Shown: positions 9,678-18,843 of the stretch, piece after piece
How the letters are laid out: each line of letters begins with the position of its first letter
How positions within the stretch are numbered: position 1 is the first letter of the stretch
Position numbers and translations under genes: made by a program
The notes under the pieces: model-generated
Told to the model about the DNA's origin: nothing
Database searches by the model: none
Seen by the model: only the letters and a program-made list of their open reading frames with translations
DNA from: a virus
Direction: 5' to 3' (one strand)
Virus record (IMG/VR): IMGVR_UViG_3300000115_000098
Span: 1-33,058 of that record
DNA length: 33,058 nucleotides

Positions 9678-12170
9678 TTATTTAAACATATTTACCCTAT
9701 TACTGTGGCTATTTCTATAAGCTTCAACTGCGGCTTTCAACTTAGGACTGTTATTATCTTTCATCACCTTTATTCTACCTAAATACAATTCATCTTTAGC
9801 AGCCGCTATAGCTTCAGCTGATATTTCACCAGCTTTAAGTGCGTCGTACACTTCTTTTGTAGGTTTTGGCGCTGTACCTTTAGCAGCTTTTAAACCATCC
9901 CAAGTTTTATTTAAATTACTTGAATCTTTTTTACCCGCTTGTTGATTTTGATAAGCAATTATAAGCAAGTCATCCATACTTCTGCCAGTATTCATTTTAT
10001 AATCAACTAAACTAGCAGTTACATTTTTAGGTATTGAATCTAACTCACCAAGCTTAAATCCTAAATCATCTTCTACTTTAGGAACAACAGCTGTCTTTAT
10101 ATATTTCACAGCTTCTTCAGGAGATTTAGGTGTATTTGGATATGTTTTTTTATCTGTAAATCCATACCCAGGTGTACCAGTACCATCTGTTAGTCCGCCT
10201 ATTGTTTCAAAGTTAATTATTTTTCTATATTGATCATCTAAACTACCATCATTTTTATATACAGCTGCATCTCCTACTCTTGTATTAGAGCTGTAATCTC
10301 CACCTCCAAAGCTTGTTTCAGATAATTGTCCTACTTGTGCGGCAGGTGGTGTAGCTGCTTGAGGCTGTATACCTAATTGTGCCTGTACACTGTTATCTAC
10401 TGGTTGTGTTTGACTTAATGGAGTAACGTTGTCTAAAGCCGCAGCTTGACTACCACCGCCTAAACCATCGGTTTCCCATGGCCAGTCTATAGTATTGCTA
10501 TTTAATGGTTTTTCAGAACCTTCAACTTTTTCCATGTATTCTGCATAGCTAATGCCGCCTTGTGTTTCTGTACTAGTTATTCTAACACTTTCTTTTTCAG
10601 AGCCATTGTAGACTCCTTCAACTTCTCCACCAAACTCATCAGAATTATAAAAACCATCAACATGTTTTCTATCTGTAGTTCCTTGAAAATTACCTTTCAT
10701 TAAACCTAGCTCAAGCTTACGCCTTCCACCTAAATCATTTAACTTGAAATAGCCTTCTTCTGGCTTTATCTTATTACCATCTTTCATAACTAAAACCATG
10801 TCAGATGAACCTGTTGATATTGGCTCCATGTGATCTATTGTATAAGTCTTGCCTCCTTGACTATATGGTCTATTCTGTATATATAGATTGAAATCATTCA
10901 TTGCATCCTTGTCGCCAGGTAATGTAGGTAGTAATCTACCAACTTCACCGTGTACTTCTTCATAAAAACCTTTAACAACTTTAGAGTTAGTGTCTTTCGT
11001 ATACTGACGGCTTGTAGTTTCTTTGTTTGGCGAAAGCATGTCTTTGTCACCATCTGATATTAAAGGATCTAAATCTTCATATAGTCTAGTTTTTAGCTTT
11101 AGCATGGCTTGATCGTAACCTTCTGTACCTTGTTCAGGAAATTTAGCAGCTACATCCGCGCCAAAGTAAGCTTGAACAGCAGCGTCAATACCGCCATGTT
11201 TCTCTATCATAGCGTCTACAGTTACAGCAGCCCCTTCGCCATTAATAAAATAATCTTGTGTTTTTTTCTCATTAAGAACTTTCATTTTGAAAGGGACGCC
11301 ATCAGGACCGGTTACATTATATATCTTAAACATGTCAACAGCTTTGTTGTTTTGAGCTGTTTTTATAATTGGTCCCATATCTTTAGCAACTTCAGATTTA
11401 TCTTTTATATCTTGAAAATAAACTTCTTGATTACCGTTAATATAGTTTGTTTTCATTTTACTCAAATCTATAACTTCTGTATCATCAGCTATACCAAAAC
11501 CTTCTTCACCCTCTGATTGGCCATCAAAATATATAGTGGTACCTCCAGTTAGGCTACCACTTATTTTCATTTTACTCCATTGAATATCTTCTTGACCTTC
11601 TGCATCTCCGGTCATAGCAGAAAATATATTACTAAATTCACTACCAACAACAACACTACCAGTGTTTTTACCGTTGCTTCCATCACCAGCCTTTATACCT
11701 TTAGCATGTGCATTAGCTAATCCTTCAAAAGCCACAAGAGATTCACCAAGATCATTAGCAGCGTCTATTTGACTTTGAACAAAAGCGTTTATTTGGCTTT
11801 CAGTAGGATTTTTTATTGGCTCTTCTCCTTCTTTAGATATGTATTGACCTCTTACAAAAGCTTGTATGTTATCGTAACCCTCATCAAATCTACCAGCTAT
11901 TTGATCACTAAATTGTTTCTTAGCATCTTTAGCCATATCAGGTCTAGTACGCGCAAACTTTCTAGATGATGCTCTAGAATCTTTAACAGCTTTGTTATAA
12001 ACATCTCCAAAGCTTCCATACTTTTTAGCTTGTGCAGCTTTTCTAGCTTGCTTTCTTTTACCTATTAACTGCAGGTTGGCATCTACGTTTTTATAAAGGT
12101 TGTTTAGTTCACCTCTGACTTTTTCAAATCTTTTGTCAACAATAATTTGTGGATCTGCGTATCTTCCCAT
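9678..12170 (-). CDS. Virion-associated protein with C-terminal lysozyme-like domain
   Basis: The protein has 830 residues from the preferred start. An upstream in-frame ATG at 12206 would add 12 residues, but it lies inside the previous gene; the ATG at 12170 begins MGRYADPQ behind an A/T leader like those of its neighbours. The N-terminal ~120 residues are charged and helical (Lys/Arg/Ala-rich). A Gly/Ser/Gln/Pro-rich linker precedes the C-terminal part. Residues ~650-760 resemble a GH24-type muramidase: E655, D662 and T672 in FETIGGLTDGTGTPGYGFT recall the Glu-Asp-Thr triad of T4 lysozyme, and the order of parts after it fits (a helical segment with DYKMNTGRS). It probably opens peptidoglycan during genome entry, as a virion-associated lysin, rather than releasing progeny; no holin adjoins it. 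The lysozyme call is moderate and the virion location is inferred from context. Confidence 0.75.
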   Translation of the reverse strand: MGRYADPQIIVDKRFEKVRGELNNLYKNVDANLQLIGKRKQARKAAQAKKYGSFGDVYNKAVKDSRASSRKFARTRPDMAKDAKKQFSDQIAGRFDEGYDNIQAFVRGQYISKEGEEPIKNPTESQINAFVQSQIDAANDLGESLVAFEGLANAHAKGIKAGDGSNGKNTGSVVVGSEFSNIFSAMTGDAEGQEDIQWSKMKISGSLTGGTTIYFDGQSEGEEGFGIADDTEVIDLSKMKTNYINGNQEVYFQDIKDKSEVAKDMGPIIKTAQNNKAVDMFKIYNVTGPDGVPFKMKVLNEKKTQDYFINGEGAAVTVDAMIEKHGGIDAAVQAYFGADVAAKFPEQGTEGYDQAMLKLKTRLYEDLDPLISDGDKDMLSPNKETTSRQYTKDTNSKVVKGFYEEVHGEVGRLLPTLPGDKDAMNDFNLYIQNRPYSQGGKTYTIDHMEPISTGSSDMVLVMKDGNKIKPEEGYFKLNDLGGRRKLELGLMKGNFQGTTDRKHVDGFYNSDEFGGEVEGVYNGSEKESVRITSTETQGGISYAEYMEKVEGSEKPLNSNTIDWPWETDGLGGGSQAAALDNVTPLSQTQPVDNSVQAQLGIQPQAATPPAAQVGQLSETSFGGGDYSSNTRVGDAAVYKNDGSLDDQYRKIINFETIGGLTDGTGTPGYGFTDKKTYPNTPKSPEEAVKYIKTAVVPKVEDDLGFKLGELDSIPKNVTASLVDYKMNTGRSMDDLLIIAYQNQQAGKKDSSNLNKTWDGLKAAKGTAPKPTKEVYDALKAGEISAEAIAAAKDELYLGRIKVMKDNNSPKLKAAVEAYRNSHSNRVNMFK

Positions 12171-12183
12171 ATTTATATTTTTT

Positions 12184-12852
12184 TTAATTACCCATTGCGC
12201 CAGCAACGCCTGTTAAAGTTCCTGCTGCTCCTGCAAAGCCTTGAGCCACGGCCGCCATAGCGTCTCCTCTATATTGATCTTCTCTTGCTATGTCTCTGTC
12301 TATTAAACCTGCTGTTCTATCTAGCTTCTGTTGTTCTCTATTTTCTCTAACTTGAAAAGCAAATTGCTCGCCTTGAGCTTTTAGTTTTTCGTTTTGTACA
12401 AGCTGTTGTTCTATATTAGCAGAAACACCTTGCTTAGACTTCATAGCTGCTTGTGCTAGTGCTGTTGCACCACCAGCTCCCATACCTGTAGAAGCTAACG
12501 TATCTAAAGTATTTGCCAATGCTTTATCAGTTTCTTGTATTTGCATTTCAGCTGCTTGAGTAGCTACTGATATATTTTCATAAGGATTTATAATATCTTG
12601 TCTAGAGTTTTCTAACTCACTAAGTAAATTTTCATTTTGAATTCTTCTTTCTTCAGCTTCATTAGCTAACTTATTAGCCTGTGCTTGCTGTATGAAGCCC
12701 ATTGTTATTTGCCCAGCAGCCATAACCCCTCCAGTGATGGCTAGAGTTGTGTCCATTTTACTACTCATATTTCTTGATTTATTTGTTTTTGTGGTAGAGC
12801 CACTACCAAAATCTTTTTCTATTTCTAAGTCTATATCATCGTAAGGTCCCAT
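12184..12852 (-). CDS. Small internal/ejection protein (T7 gp14-like in character)
   Basis: The 222-residue protein has an acidic N-terminus and a hydrophobic segment at about 37-55 (LAITGGVMAAGQITMGF). A long Gln/Glu/Ala-rich helical region (~60-190) follows, then a Gly/Ala-rich hydrophobic C-terminus (AAVAQGFAGAAGTLTGVAGAMG). Two apolar ends around an amphipathic coiled-coil core are typical of podoviral internal proteins that line a channel through the envelope. The next two genes, a lysozyme-bearing protein and a giant protein, repeat the T7 order gp14-gp15-gp16, which supports an ejection role; no sequence family can be named. The stop overlaps the upstream alternative start of the lysozyme gene, and its own ATG follows the previous stop as TAATATG. 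Confidence 0.65.
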   Translation of the reverse strand: MGPYDDIDLEIEKDFGSGSTTKTNKSRNMSSKMDTTLAITGGVMAAGQITMGFIQQAQANKLANEAEERRIQNENLLSELENSRQDIINPYENISVATQAAEMQIQETDKALANTLDTLASTGMGAGGATALAQAAMKSKQGVSANIEQQLVQNEKLKAQGEQFAFQVRENREQQKLDRTAGLIDRDIAREDQYRGDAMAAVAQGFAGAAGTLTGVAGAMGN

Positions 12853-12853
12853 A

Positions 12854-14722
12854 TTATATCACGTTTGTTCCTACTGTAAATAATTCTTTTATATCACCTG
12901 TGTTTGTGCTATCCGTGGTCATACTTACTTTGGCGACAAAACCTTTAACTCCAGTTATTGATTGACCGAACAATACTTCCTTAGGTCTTTGTTGACTATC
13001 ATTAATTATATTAGCATAGTATTTGTTTTCTCTAGGTTTAAAACCTGAGTAAAACTTTATTCCACCATCTGTATATTCGCCTTCCGCGTAGCTTAGTATT
13101 ATTTTAGATTTATCACCTTGTGGCTCACTAACTCTTTTAGACTTGTCGTCTGTTCTTATGTAATCTACTTGCCACCCGTTACTACCTTCATAGTCTATAG
13201 TAGTAAAAGTTTTAACTCTGCTAGGGTTTTGGTTAAATATAAATACAACATTAGATTTGCTATATACACCATAAAAATTACCCATATCACAAGGAGTAAT
13301 TTTATCAAAGACGTCGTCACCTAAAAAGCCACCCTCATAATGCTCGTACAACTTGCCATTTTTGGTACTAAAATACCTACTTTTCATACTAAAAGCTACA
13401 TCAGGTCTATAAGTATAAAAACTAACCCACCCTTTTACCTTTTCATCAAAGTGTAGGGTACTATAATAATCACTTGTTTCTTCTATTGTTTTACTTGGAG
13501 CAGATCTTTGCAGAGAAACAACGTATTGATCTTGATAAGAATCGTAAGCTCCTACAACAGAATCTTTTACTTTTGAAACAAACCTACAAGTTCCTTGACT
13601 AGTTTCTCCTGAAGTTATAAAATCACTAAAACCTGCTTGCGTTAAAAATATAAGACGATTAGTAGTGTTTATTCCTGTTACTATAGCGTTTGTAGTTATG
13701 TATTGGCCAGAGGTAAGTGATAGTATTTCTAATACAGAACCTATTGAAGGAGCTGTTGCAGTTGTTAAAGCATTTTCAGTCTGTATAAAAGCACCTAATT
13801 CATTTATAGATATACTGTTTCCTATTGTAACAGGAGGCATTTGGCCTTGTACTAAAATTTCTGAAGATGTAGAAGTTTTAAAACCGTCATCAATTTTATT
13901 AAGGTTATCTCTAAAAAAGTCTTTCATACCATACTCAGATATTTCAGTTATACCATCTCTTGAAAGCCTTAATATTGAGTTTCTATATTTATCTGCAAAA
14001 TACCTTCTAAACCCGTACTTAGCAAAAGATTCTGGGTTTCTGCTTATGCCATAATCTCCAGCATATGGAGTTATTTGACCTATTACTTGCTTAGCCGCAG
14101 TTGTCAACGCTTGGCCTTCAGCGGTGAATATAGCATCTTTATCTATCAATGCTCTATTTACTTTGTTTTCTTGTACAATAGTTAAATCATTGTCCATCGC
14201 GTCCAGTAATTGTATAGAACCGTAACCAGGATCAACGGCTCTTGAAATTTCTTCTCCTATGCTAAAAACGTTTGTTTCATTAAAACCAGTTCTAGAATTA
14301 AAAATACCAGAATATACTAAAGCATTTGGCCTTTCTAAAGCTTCGTTAGAATCTTCTCTTAAAAAAGCTCTAACGCCTAACTCTACAGGAGCGTTATTGT
14401 AGCCTCCTCTTATTCTAGATTCTTCAATAATCCAGTTACTACCAAGAGTATCGTTAAAAACCGTTGAAACATGATTAACATTACTTTTAGGTTTAACAAC
14501 ACTGCCGCTGTTAGTAAAATTTATACTACCATCATATTCAACTAGCTTAGTACTGGTTCCAGACCAACCTTTATAAGGAACTCCTGGGTATACAGCATGG
14601 AACTCTTGTTTTGTTACAGGGTAAGTACCAGTATAAGCACTTGAGTTAACCATTGCTTTAGTAGTGATATTCTTTAGTAAAAACGTATTATAATAAACTA
14701 TTTCTTGATTAAACGCTGCCAT
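12854..14722 (-). CDS. Tail nozzle/stabilisation-like protein, beta-rich distal part
   Basis: The protein has 622 residues, is beta-rich and has no signal peptide. Two segments resemble blocks I recall from stabilisation (nozzle or muzzle) proteins of short-tailed phages. The first, ~212-272, contains GQITPYAGDYGISRNPESF and an RLSRDGITEIS repeat typical of propeller blades. The second, ~391-461, contains DEKVKGWVSFYTYRPDVAFS then NGKLYEHYEGG. It lies directly downstream of the 1370-residue tail protein, in the same reading frame, separated only by TAA-AAG-AAA before its ATG. The pair could therefore form one structure in two chains, or descend from one gene. The nozzle role is inferred from these patterns and from gene order. 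Confidence 0.65.
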   Translation of the reverse strand: MAAFNQEIVYYNTFLLKNITTKAMVNSSAYTGTYPVTKQEFHAVYPGVPYKGWSGTSTKLVEYDGSINFTNSGSVVKPKSNVNHVSTVFNDTLGSNWIIEESRIRGGYNNAPVELGVRAFLREDSNEALERPNALVYSGIFNSRTGFNETNVFSIGEEISRAVDPGYGSIQLLDAMDNDLTIVQENKVNRALIDKDAIFTAEGQALTTAAKQVIGQITPYAGDYGISRNPESFAKYGFRRYFADKYRNSILRLSRDGITEISEYGMKDFFRDNLNKIDDGFKTSTSSEILVQGQMPPVTIGNSISINELGAFIQTENALTTATAPSIGSVLEILSLTSGQYITTNAIVTGINTTNRLIFLTQAGFSDFITSGETSQGTCRFVSKVKDSVVGAYDSYQDQYVVSLQRSAPSKTIEETSDYYSTLHFDEKVKGWVSFYTYRPDVAFSMKSRYFSTKNGKLYEHYEGGFLGDDVFDKITPCDMGNFYGVYSKSNVVFIFNQNPSRVKTFTTIDYEGSNGWQVDYIRTDDKSKRVSEPQGDKSKIILSYAEGEYTDGGIKFYSGFKPRENKYYANIINDSQQRPKEVLFGQSITGVKGFVAKVSMTTDSTNTGDIKELFTVGTNVI

Positions 14723-14728
14723 TTTCTT

Positions 14729-17700
14729 TTATTTAAAAATTATAAAATGAAACACTTTTCTAGAGCTTTCTCTAGTGCCAGCTCCGTAGCCACCTCCAGA
14801 ACTTGATTGAGCATCTTTAGCTACAACAACTATTTCATATATAAAAGCTGCCTTATAACCACCACCAGCATTGCTAAATTGAAAATCTCTATCTTGGATA
14901 GTTCCATTATAGTTGAATTTAAATTGGAAAGGTCCGTTAGCGTGTAGTGAGCTAGACTTATAAACTGACCAAGAGCTCATAGCGTTATCAGCACCACCTC
15001 CTTGTATATAGTACTTAGGGCTAGAATCTTTTTCAAACTGACCATGGTATCTAAGAGCTTGTACTATCTCAACATTTACACCAAGCAACCTTTGTTCGAC
15101 ATCTAGCCTGTTGTTAACACCAATAGCTGTAGTATCATTAAAAGTAGTTAAAGGTTCAAACCCGTTTGTTACAAACTCAGCATTAGCGTATCTTAAGCTA
15201 TCTCCAAGATTACCTTGATTTTGGTTTAATCTATTATGCTCTATATAAACACAGTCCGTTGTGTTTCCATAATCATTGTTAGTTGTATTTGTTTGGTTGA
15301 TAATAATTTGATTGCTAGCTCCATAGTAACTAGCAGAAGAATTTGAACCATTAGCTTGAGCCATTTCATACATTGTTTTTGATGGGTGACCACTTAGCCA
15401 AGGTGTCCATTGTAATTTATTACTAGTTCCTCCTGAATTAAACTCAGCGTTTAGAAATGTAGAGTTCTTAACTGTTAAGTTATAAATTATAGGATCCATA
15501 TTAGTAACTCTAAAGTTATTAAATACAAAATCTCTAGATATAACAGTACCTTCACTGTCAGGGCAAGTTGCAGTTAATGTAAAAGTAAATAAACAGTCTC
15601 CATCATAAGAACCTTCTGTGAAAACATATTTTTTATTATTTTTTATTTGAAACGTAGGAGAGGTACCAGAACTACCAGCAGTTGCCTGAACTATGCTCCA
15701 ATCGCTAGTAACATTAGTTCCATTACCATTAAATACTTTTTTAATTTTTATAACAGAAAGAGGGTTATTTATTTTAGCACTACCTGACATTACTTCAAAA
15801 GTATTAGTGCACGTTGTAGATATTGCATCTCCTTCTTGCAAAGCAAAAACAATTGGAGATATACCTGACAACACTCCTGTTGGTTCTGCTGTTCTTATAC
15901 TATTGTTTAGGTCTGATATTAAGCCAGAAGTACTGGTTTCATAAAATATTTCTATACTGCTTTCAACCGGCGATGTTTCAAAAACATGAAGCCTTTTTGA
16001 AAATTCCCAATTTGTTTTTTGTTCACTACCAAGATAACCTAACCTACTATTTGTAGCTAATTTTAACACATAAGGGTTTTTATTACCATCTAAATAGAGT
16101 GGATCAGCCTTACCTGCTGAACCTGGATATATATAAGTATCACTAGTAAATTGACCAGCTGAAGAGCCAGTGCCATCTAAATGCTTTAAATTTATACCTT
16201 TATACATTGTCCAGTCACCTAGATCTCTAAACTTTTTAAACTCTTCTACTTTTATTCTTTTAGGATCTAGTAGCTGCTGTGATGTTCTTATTACTTGAGC
16301 GCTAGTTTGAATACCGTTACCAGTATGTCCAGTTGCTATTAAAGGTTCACCAACCACACAAAACAAATCTGTAGTAGAACCAAATTGAGTATCTTGACTT
16401 CCTACTTCCTTAAGCTCCCTAGGTACTTTATTTATGTTATCTCCGTAAAGAACTATATGAGAGTTGCCTCCATCATCTTCAAAATCTAAATTATTGGTAT
16501 TAGCACCTAGGCCTTTAAATACTATACTTCCACTCATACTTCCAGGGACGTAGACGTTGTAGTAATCTTGTTGCTTTTGTTTAACTACAATTTGGTAACT
16601 ATGCCAGCCGAGTGGGTTGTCTTTATCATGATACAAGCCAGGCCATTGACCTGAAGCTTCTTTTGGTATTTCTCTATTCCATTTTATTTTCAAAGATCTT
16701 CCAAAAAATTCTAAAGGATCAGATCCGCCAGCTGTATATGGCACGTATATAGTACTAGATTTATCACTTGTATCGTCATTTATTATAACGTTGCTAGTCC
16801 TACCGTATCTATCTCTAAGAACTACACCAACTTGATAAGTTCTACCTTGCTTAACAGTGTGATTAGGATGTTCTTTTATTTGTTGGTCATTATTAGATAA
16901 AACTTTTTTATCAGATATTTCTATATCATAATCTAACTTATCTAAGTTGCCATATTTTTGTAGAAAATTACCATATACTACTCTATTACCAACCACTGCT
17001 TGGGCTAAAGCTTTTATAGGAACTATATCTGATACTCTAGTTATCTCTTTACTAGGTAAAACTTTTATAGGTTGCTGTGAGTTGTAGTTATACTCAACAT
17101 AATTTGTTAAAGATGCTACAGTTATTGTAGCTTTGCTTGCTCCGTTATCTAAAGCAACAGGATCATGAAAGTCTAAATCTAAAGTTAATACATCACCTAC
17201 AGTGTACCCAACACCTGGTGAAACTATTTGTATAAAGTTACTGTCTAGAGGTCCATAGTCTGGATAATTCAAAGTGTTACCAGTAGATGTTGATGATCTT
17301 CTTACTTTAACTAACATTCCAGATCCACTTCCACCAGTAGCACCTACAGTATAAATACCAGGTGAAAAAGGAGTTATAGAACCATTACTTCCAGTGTTGG
17401 TGACAGTTGCAGTTGATATTCCACCAACTATTGATTCTAATTCTAAGTCAGTTACAACTTTTATATTCTGATCATCAGAAGCCTTACTTAGTATTTGTAC
17501 TTCTTTTACTTTAAATTTATCTCTTAATTCAACGTTTCCAAGTGTACTAGTAGCAATAGGCATTGGTATATTTAAGGTAACATTAGTTACTTCGTTTTCC
17601 ATAAAAGGCACTATACCTTTCTGTCCTGCTCTTTTAGCATCTTGACCTACAAAATATCCTTTCTGCTTTGGAATAAATGCAGCTTGAGTAAATGGAGCCA

Positions 17701-18841
17701 TTAAAGAATATTCATCATCATCAAACTTAAATCTATAACTAAACTTTAAAAACTTATCTTCCATATATTTAGAAGCACCACTATACGCAAAACTAGTATC
17801 GTAATCTGGATTTGGCCAACTAAAACCTAGCTGATCCATAGTATCCCAACTAGATAGCACGGTAGCAGCATCATTAACTATATCTGAGCCATCTTTGTTT
17901 TCAATTTTTATTTCGCAGTCGCCATTAGCTTTTATGTCTATTCTTCTTACGTAACACTCGTTTGAACCTTCTTTTGATAAGTTTGAAATTTTTATTCTTT
18001 TTTGAGCGCCATTTATTACTGAGTGACTTGTTAAACTTATGTTGTGATTATTTAAAGAACTAACAGTCTGCATATGTGCTATTAAGTCAACAAGAGAGTC
18101 GTCTGTTACGTTTTTTAAAATGACTAAGTCATCACCAGATCCAGCTGTGTAAACAGATCCAAAAGCAACTAGCGAAGGAGGCAGGTACTCGTCTTGCTTG
18201 TTCACAAGACCTAGCTTTTTAATACCACTAGAATTGTCTAAAAAAGATATAGGTTGATAAGGATAATATTTAGCTACTGAAATTTGATCTTCGTTAGTAT
18301 AATAGCTAGAGCTAGATTGTGCTGACTTTATGTTAATTTTTCTAGGTTGGTTGAAGTTATCAGTAAAAAACATTAAGTCTTCGACTATATTAGCTACAAC
18401 TCTAAAAAGTTTTGAAAAATTTAAAAAAGATCCTTCAACAAGTATACCCGTAAAACCTGGAGAATACATACATATATAGTTGTCACCTGTTGATTTAGTT
18501 ACATTATTGATAGTAGTACCATTAGGAAGAGTAACACTACCGGTTTTATCCACAGTAGATAACCTTTGATCTGTAGATGAATTTGTTAAGAAAACAACAA
18601 TAACGTCTTTAGATGCGTCTACGGCATGTCCAACAACTTCTAATCCAACTACTGTAGAAGGTATGCCAAATTCTGTAAGCTCAAAGTTACCTAACACAGT
18701 TTGAAGCGTACCTACATCATCTGATTCTGAATTACCAACTTGAATGTTTGTTGCGCTTCTATAAGTACCGTTAGGAATTAAACGATCATCTAAGTCTCGG
18801 TTCATTTTAGAACCTTGAAAAGTGTTTTTAATCTCTGCCAT
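14729..18841 (-). CDS. Large tail nozzle/stabilisation-like protein, proximal part
   Basis: This 1370-residue, Ser/Thr/Asn/Gly-rich, beta-dominated protein begins with a block (residues 13-35, MNRDLDDRLIPNGTYRSATN, then NSESDDVGTLQ) that I recall at the N-terminus of stabilisation or nozzle proteins in marine short-tailed and crAss-like phages. Further conserved-looking text includes a LMFFTDNFNQPRKIN segment near 155 and a VVLRDRYGRTSNV segment near 670. No enzymatic motif is seen. The gene sits between a ring-type protein and the beta-rich 622-residue protein, as expected for the tail tube extending from the portal. Its length is at the top of the range for nozzle-type proteins. The C-terminus (KVFHFIIFK) is hydrophobic and basic. 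Confidence 0.65.
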   Translation of the reverse strand: MAEIKNTFQGSKMNRDLDDRLIPNGTYRSATNIQVGNSESDDVGTLQTVLGNFELTEFGIPSTVVGLEVVGHAVDASKDVIVVFLTNSSTDQRLSTVDKTGSVTLPNGTTINNVTKSTGDNYICMYSPGFTGILVEGSFLNFSKLFRVVANIVEDLMFFTDNFNQPRKINIKSAQSSSSYYTNEDQISVAKYYPYQPISFLDNSSGIKKLGLVNKQDEYLPPSLVAFGSVYTAGSGDDLVILKNVTDDSLVDLIAHMQTVSSLNNHNISLTSHSVINGAQKRIKISNLSKEGSNECYVRRIDIKANGDCEIKIENKDGSDIVNDAATVLSSWDTMDQLGFSWPNPDYDTSFAYSGASKYMEDKFLKFSYRFKFDDDEYSLMAPFTQAAFIPKQKGYFVGQDAKRAGQKGIVPFMENEVTNVTLNIPMPIATSTLGNVELRDKFKVKEVQILSKASDDQNIKVVTDLELESIVGGISTATVTNTGSNGSITPFSPGIYTVGATGGSGSGMLVKVRRSSTSTGNTLNYPDYGPLDSNFIQIVSPGVGYTVGDVLTLDLDFHDPVALDNGASKATITVASLTNYVEYNYNSQQPIKVLPSKEITRVSDIVPIKALAQAVVGNRVVYGNFLQKYGNLDKLDYDIEISDKKVLSNNDQQIKEHPNHTVKQGRTYQVGVVLRDRYGRTSNVIINDDTSDKSSTIYVPYTAGGSDPLEFFGRSLKIKWNREIPKEASGQWPGLYHDKDNPLGWHSYQIVVKQKQQDYYNVYVPGSMSGSIVFKGLGANTNNLDFEDDGGNSHIVLYGDNINKVPRELKEVGSQDTQFGSTTDLFCVVGEPLIATGHTGNGIQTSAQVIRTSQQLLDPKRIKVEEFKKFRDLGDWTMYKGINLKHLDGTGSSAGQFTSDTYIYPGSAGKADPLYLDGNKNPYVLKLATNSRLGYLGSEQKTNWEFSKRLHVFETSPVESSIEIFYETSTSGLISDLNNSIRTAEPTGVLSGISPIVFALQEGDAISTTCTNTFEVMSGSAKINNPLSVIKIKKVFNGNGTNVTSDWSIVQATAGSSGTSPTFQIKNNKKYVFTEGSYDGDCLFTFTLTATCPDSEGTVISRDFVFNNFRVTNMDPIIYNLTVKNSTFLNAEFNSGGTSNKLQWTPWLSGHPSKTMYEMAQANGSNSSASYYGASNQIIINQTNTTNNDYGNTTDCVYIEHNRLNQNQGNLGDSLRYANAEFVTNGFEPLTTFNDTTAIGVNNRLDVEQRLLGVNVEIVQALRYHGQFEKDSSPKYYIQGGGADNAMSSWSVYKSSSLHANGPFQFKFNYNGTIQDRDFQFSNAGGGYKAAFIYEIVVVAKDAQSSSGGGYGAGTRESSRKVFHFIIFK

Positions 18842-18843
18842 AT

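Noticed and set aside
9294-9782. Plus-strand ORF of 162 residues and other plus-strand ORFs of 60-142 residues
   Set aside because: All are antisense to well-supported minus-strand genes, with Ser/Leu/Phe-rich low-complexity translations expected from A/T-rich shadows.
14715-14740. Minus-one frameshift joining the 1370- and 622-residue genes
   Set aside because: The two are in the same frame, so no shift is needed. The TTTTTAAATAA run does not form a usable slippery heptamer in the reading frame.
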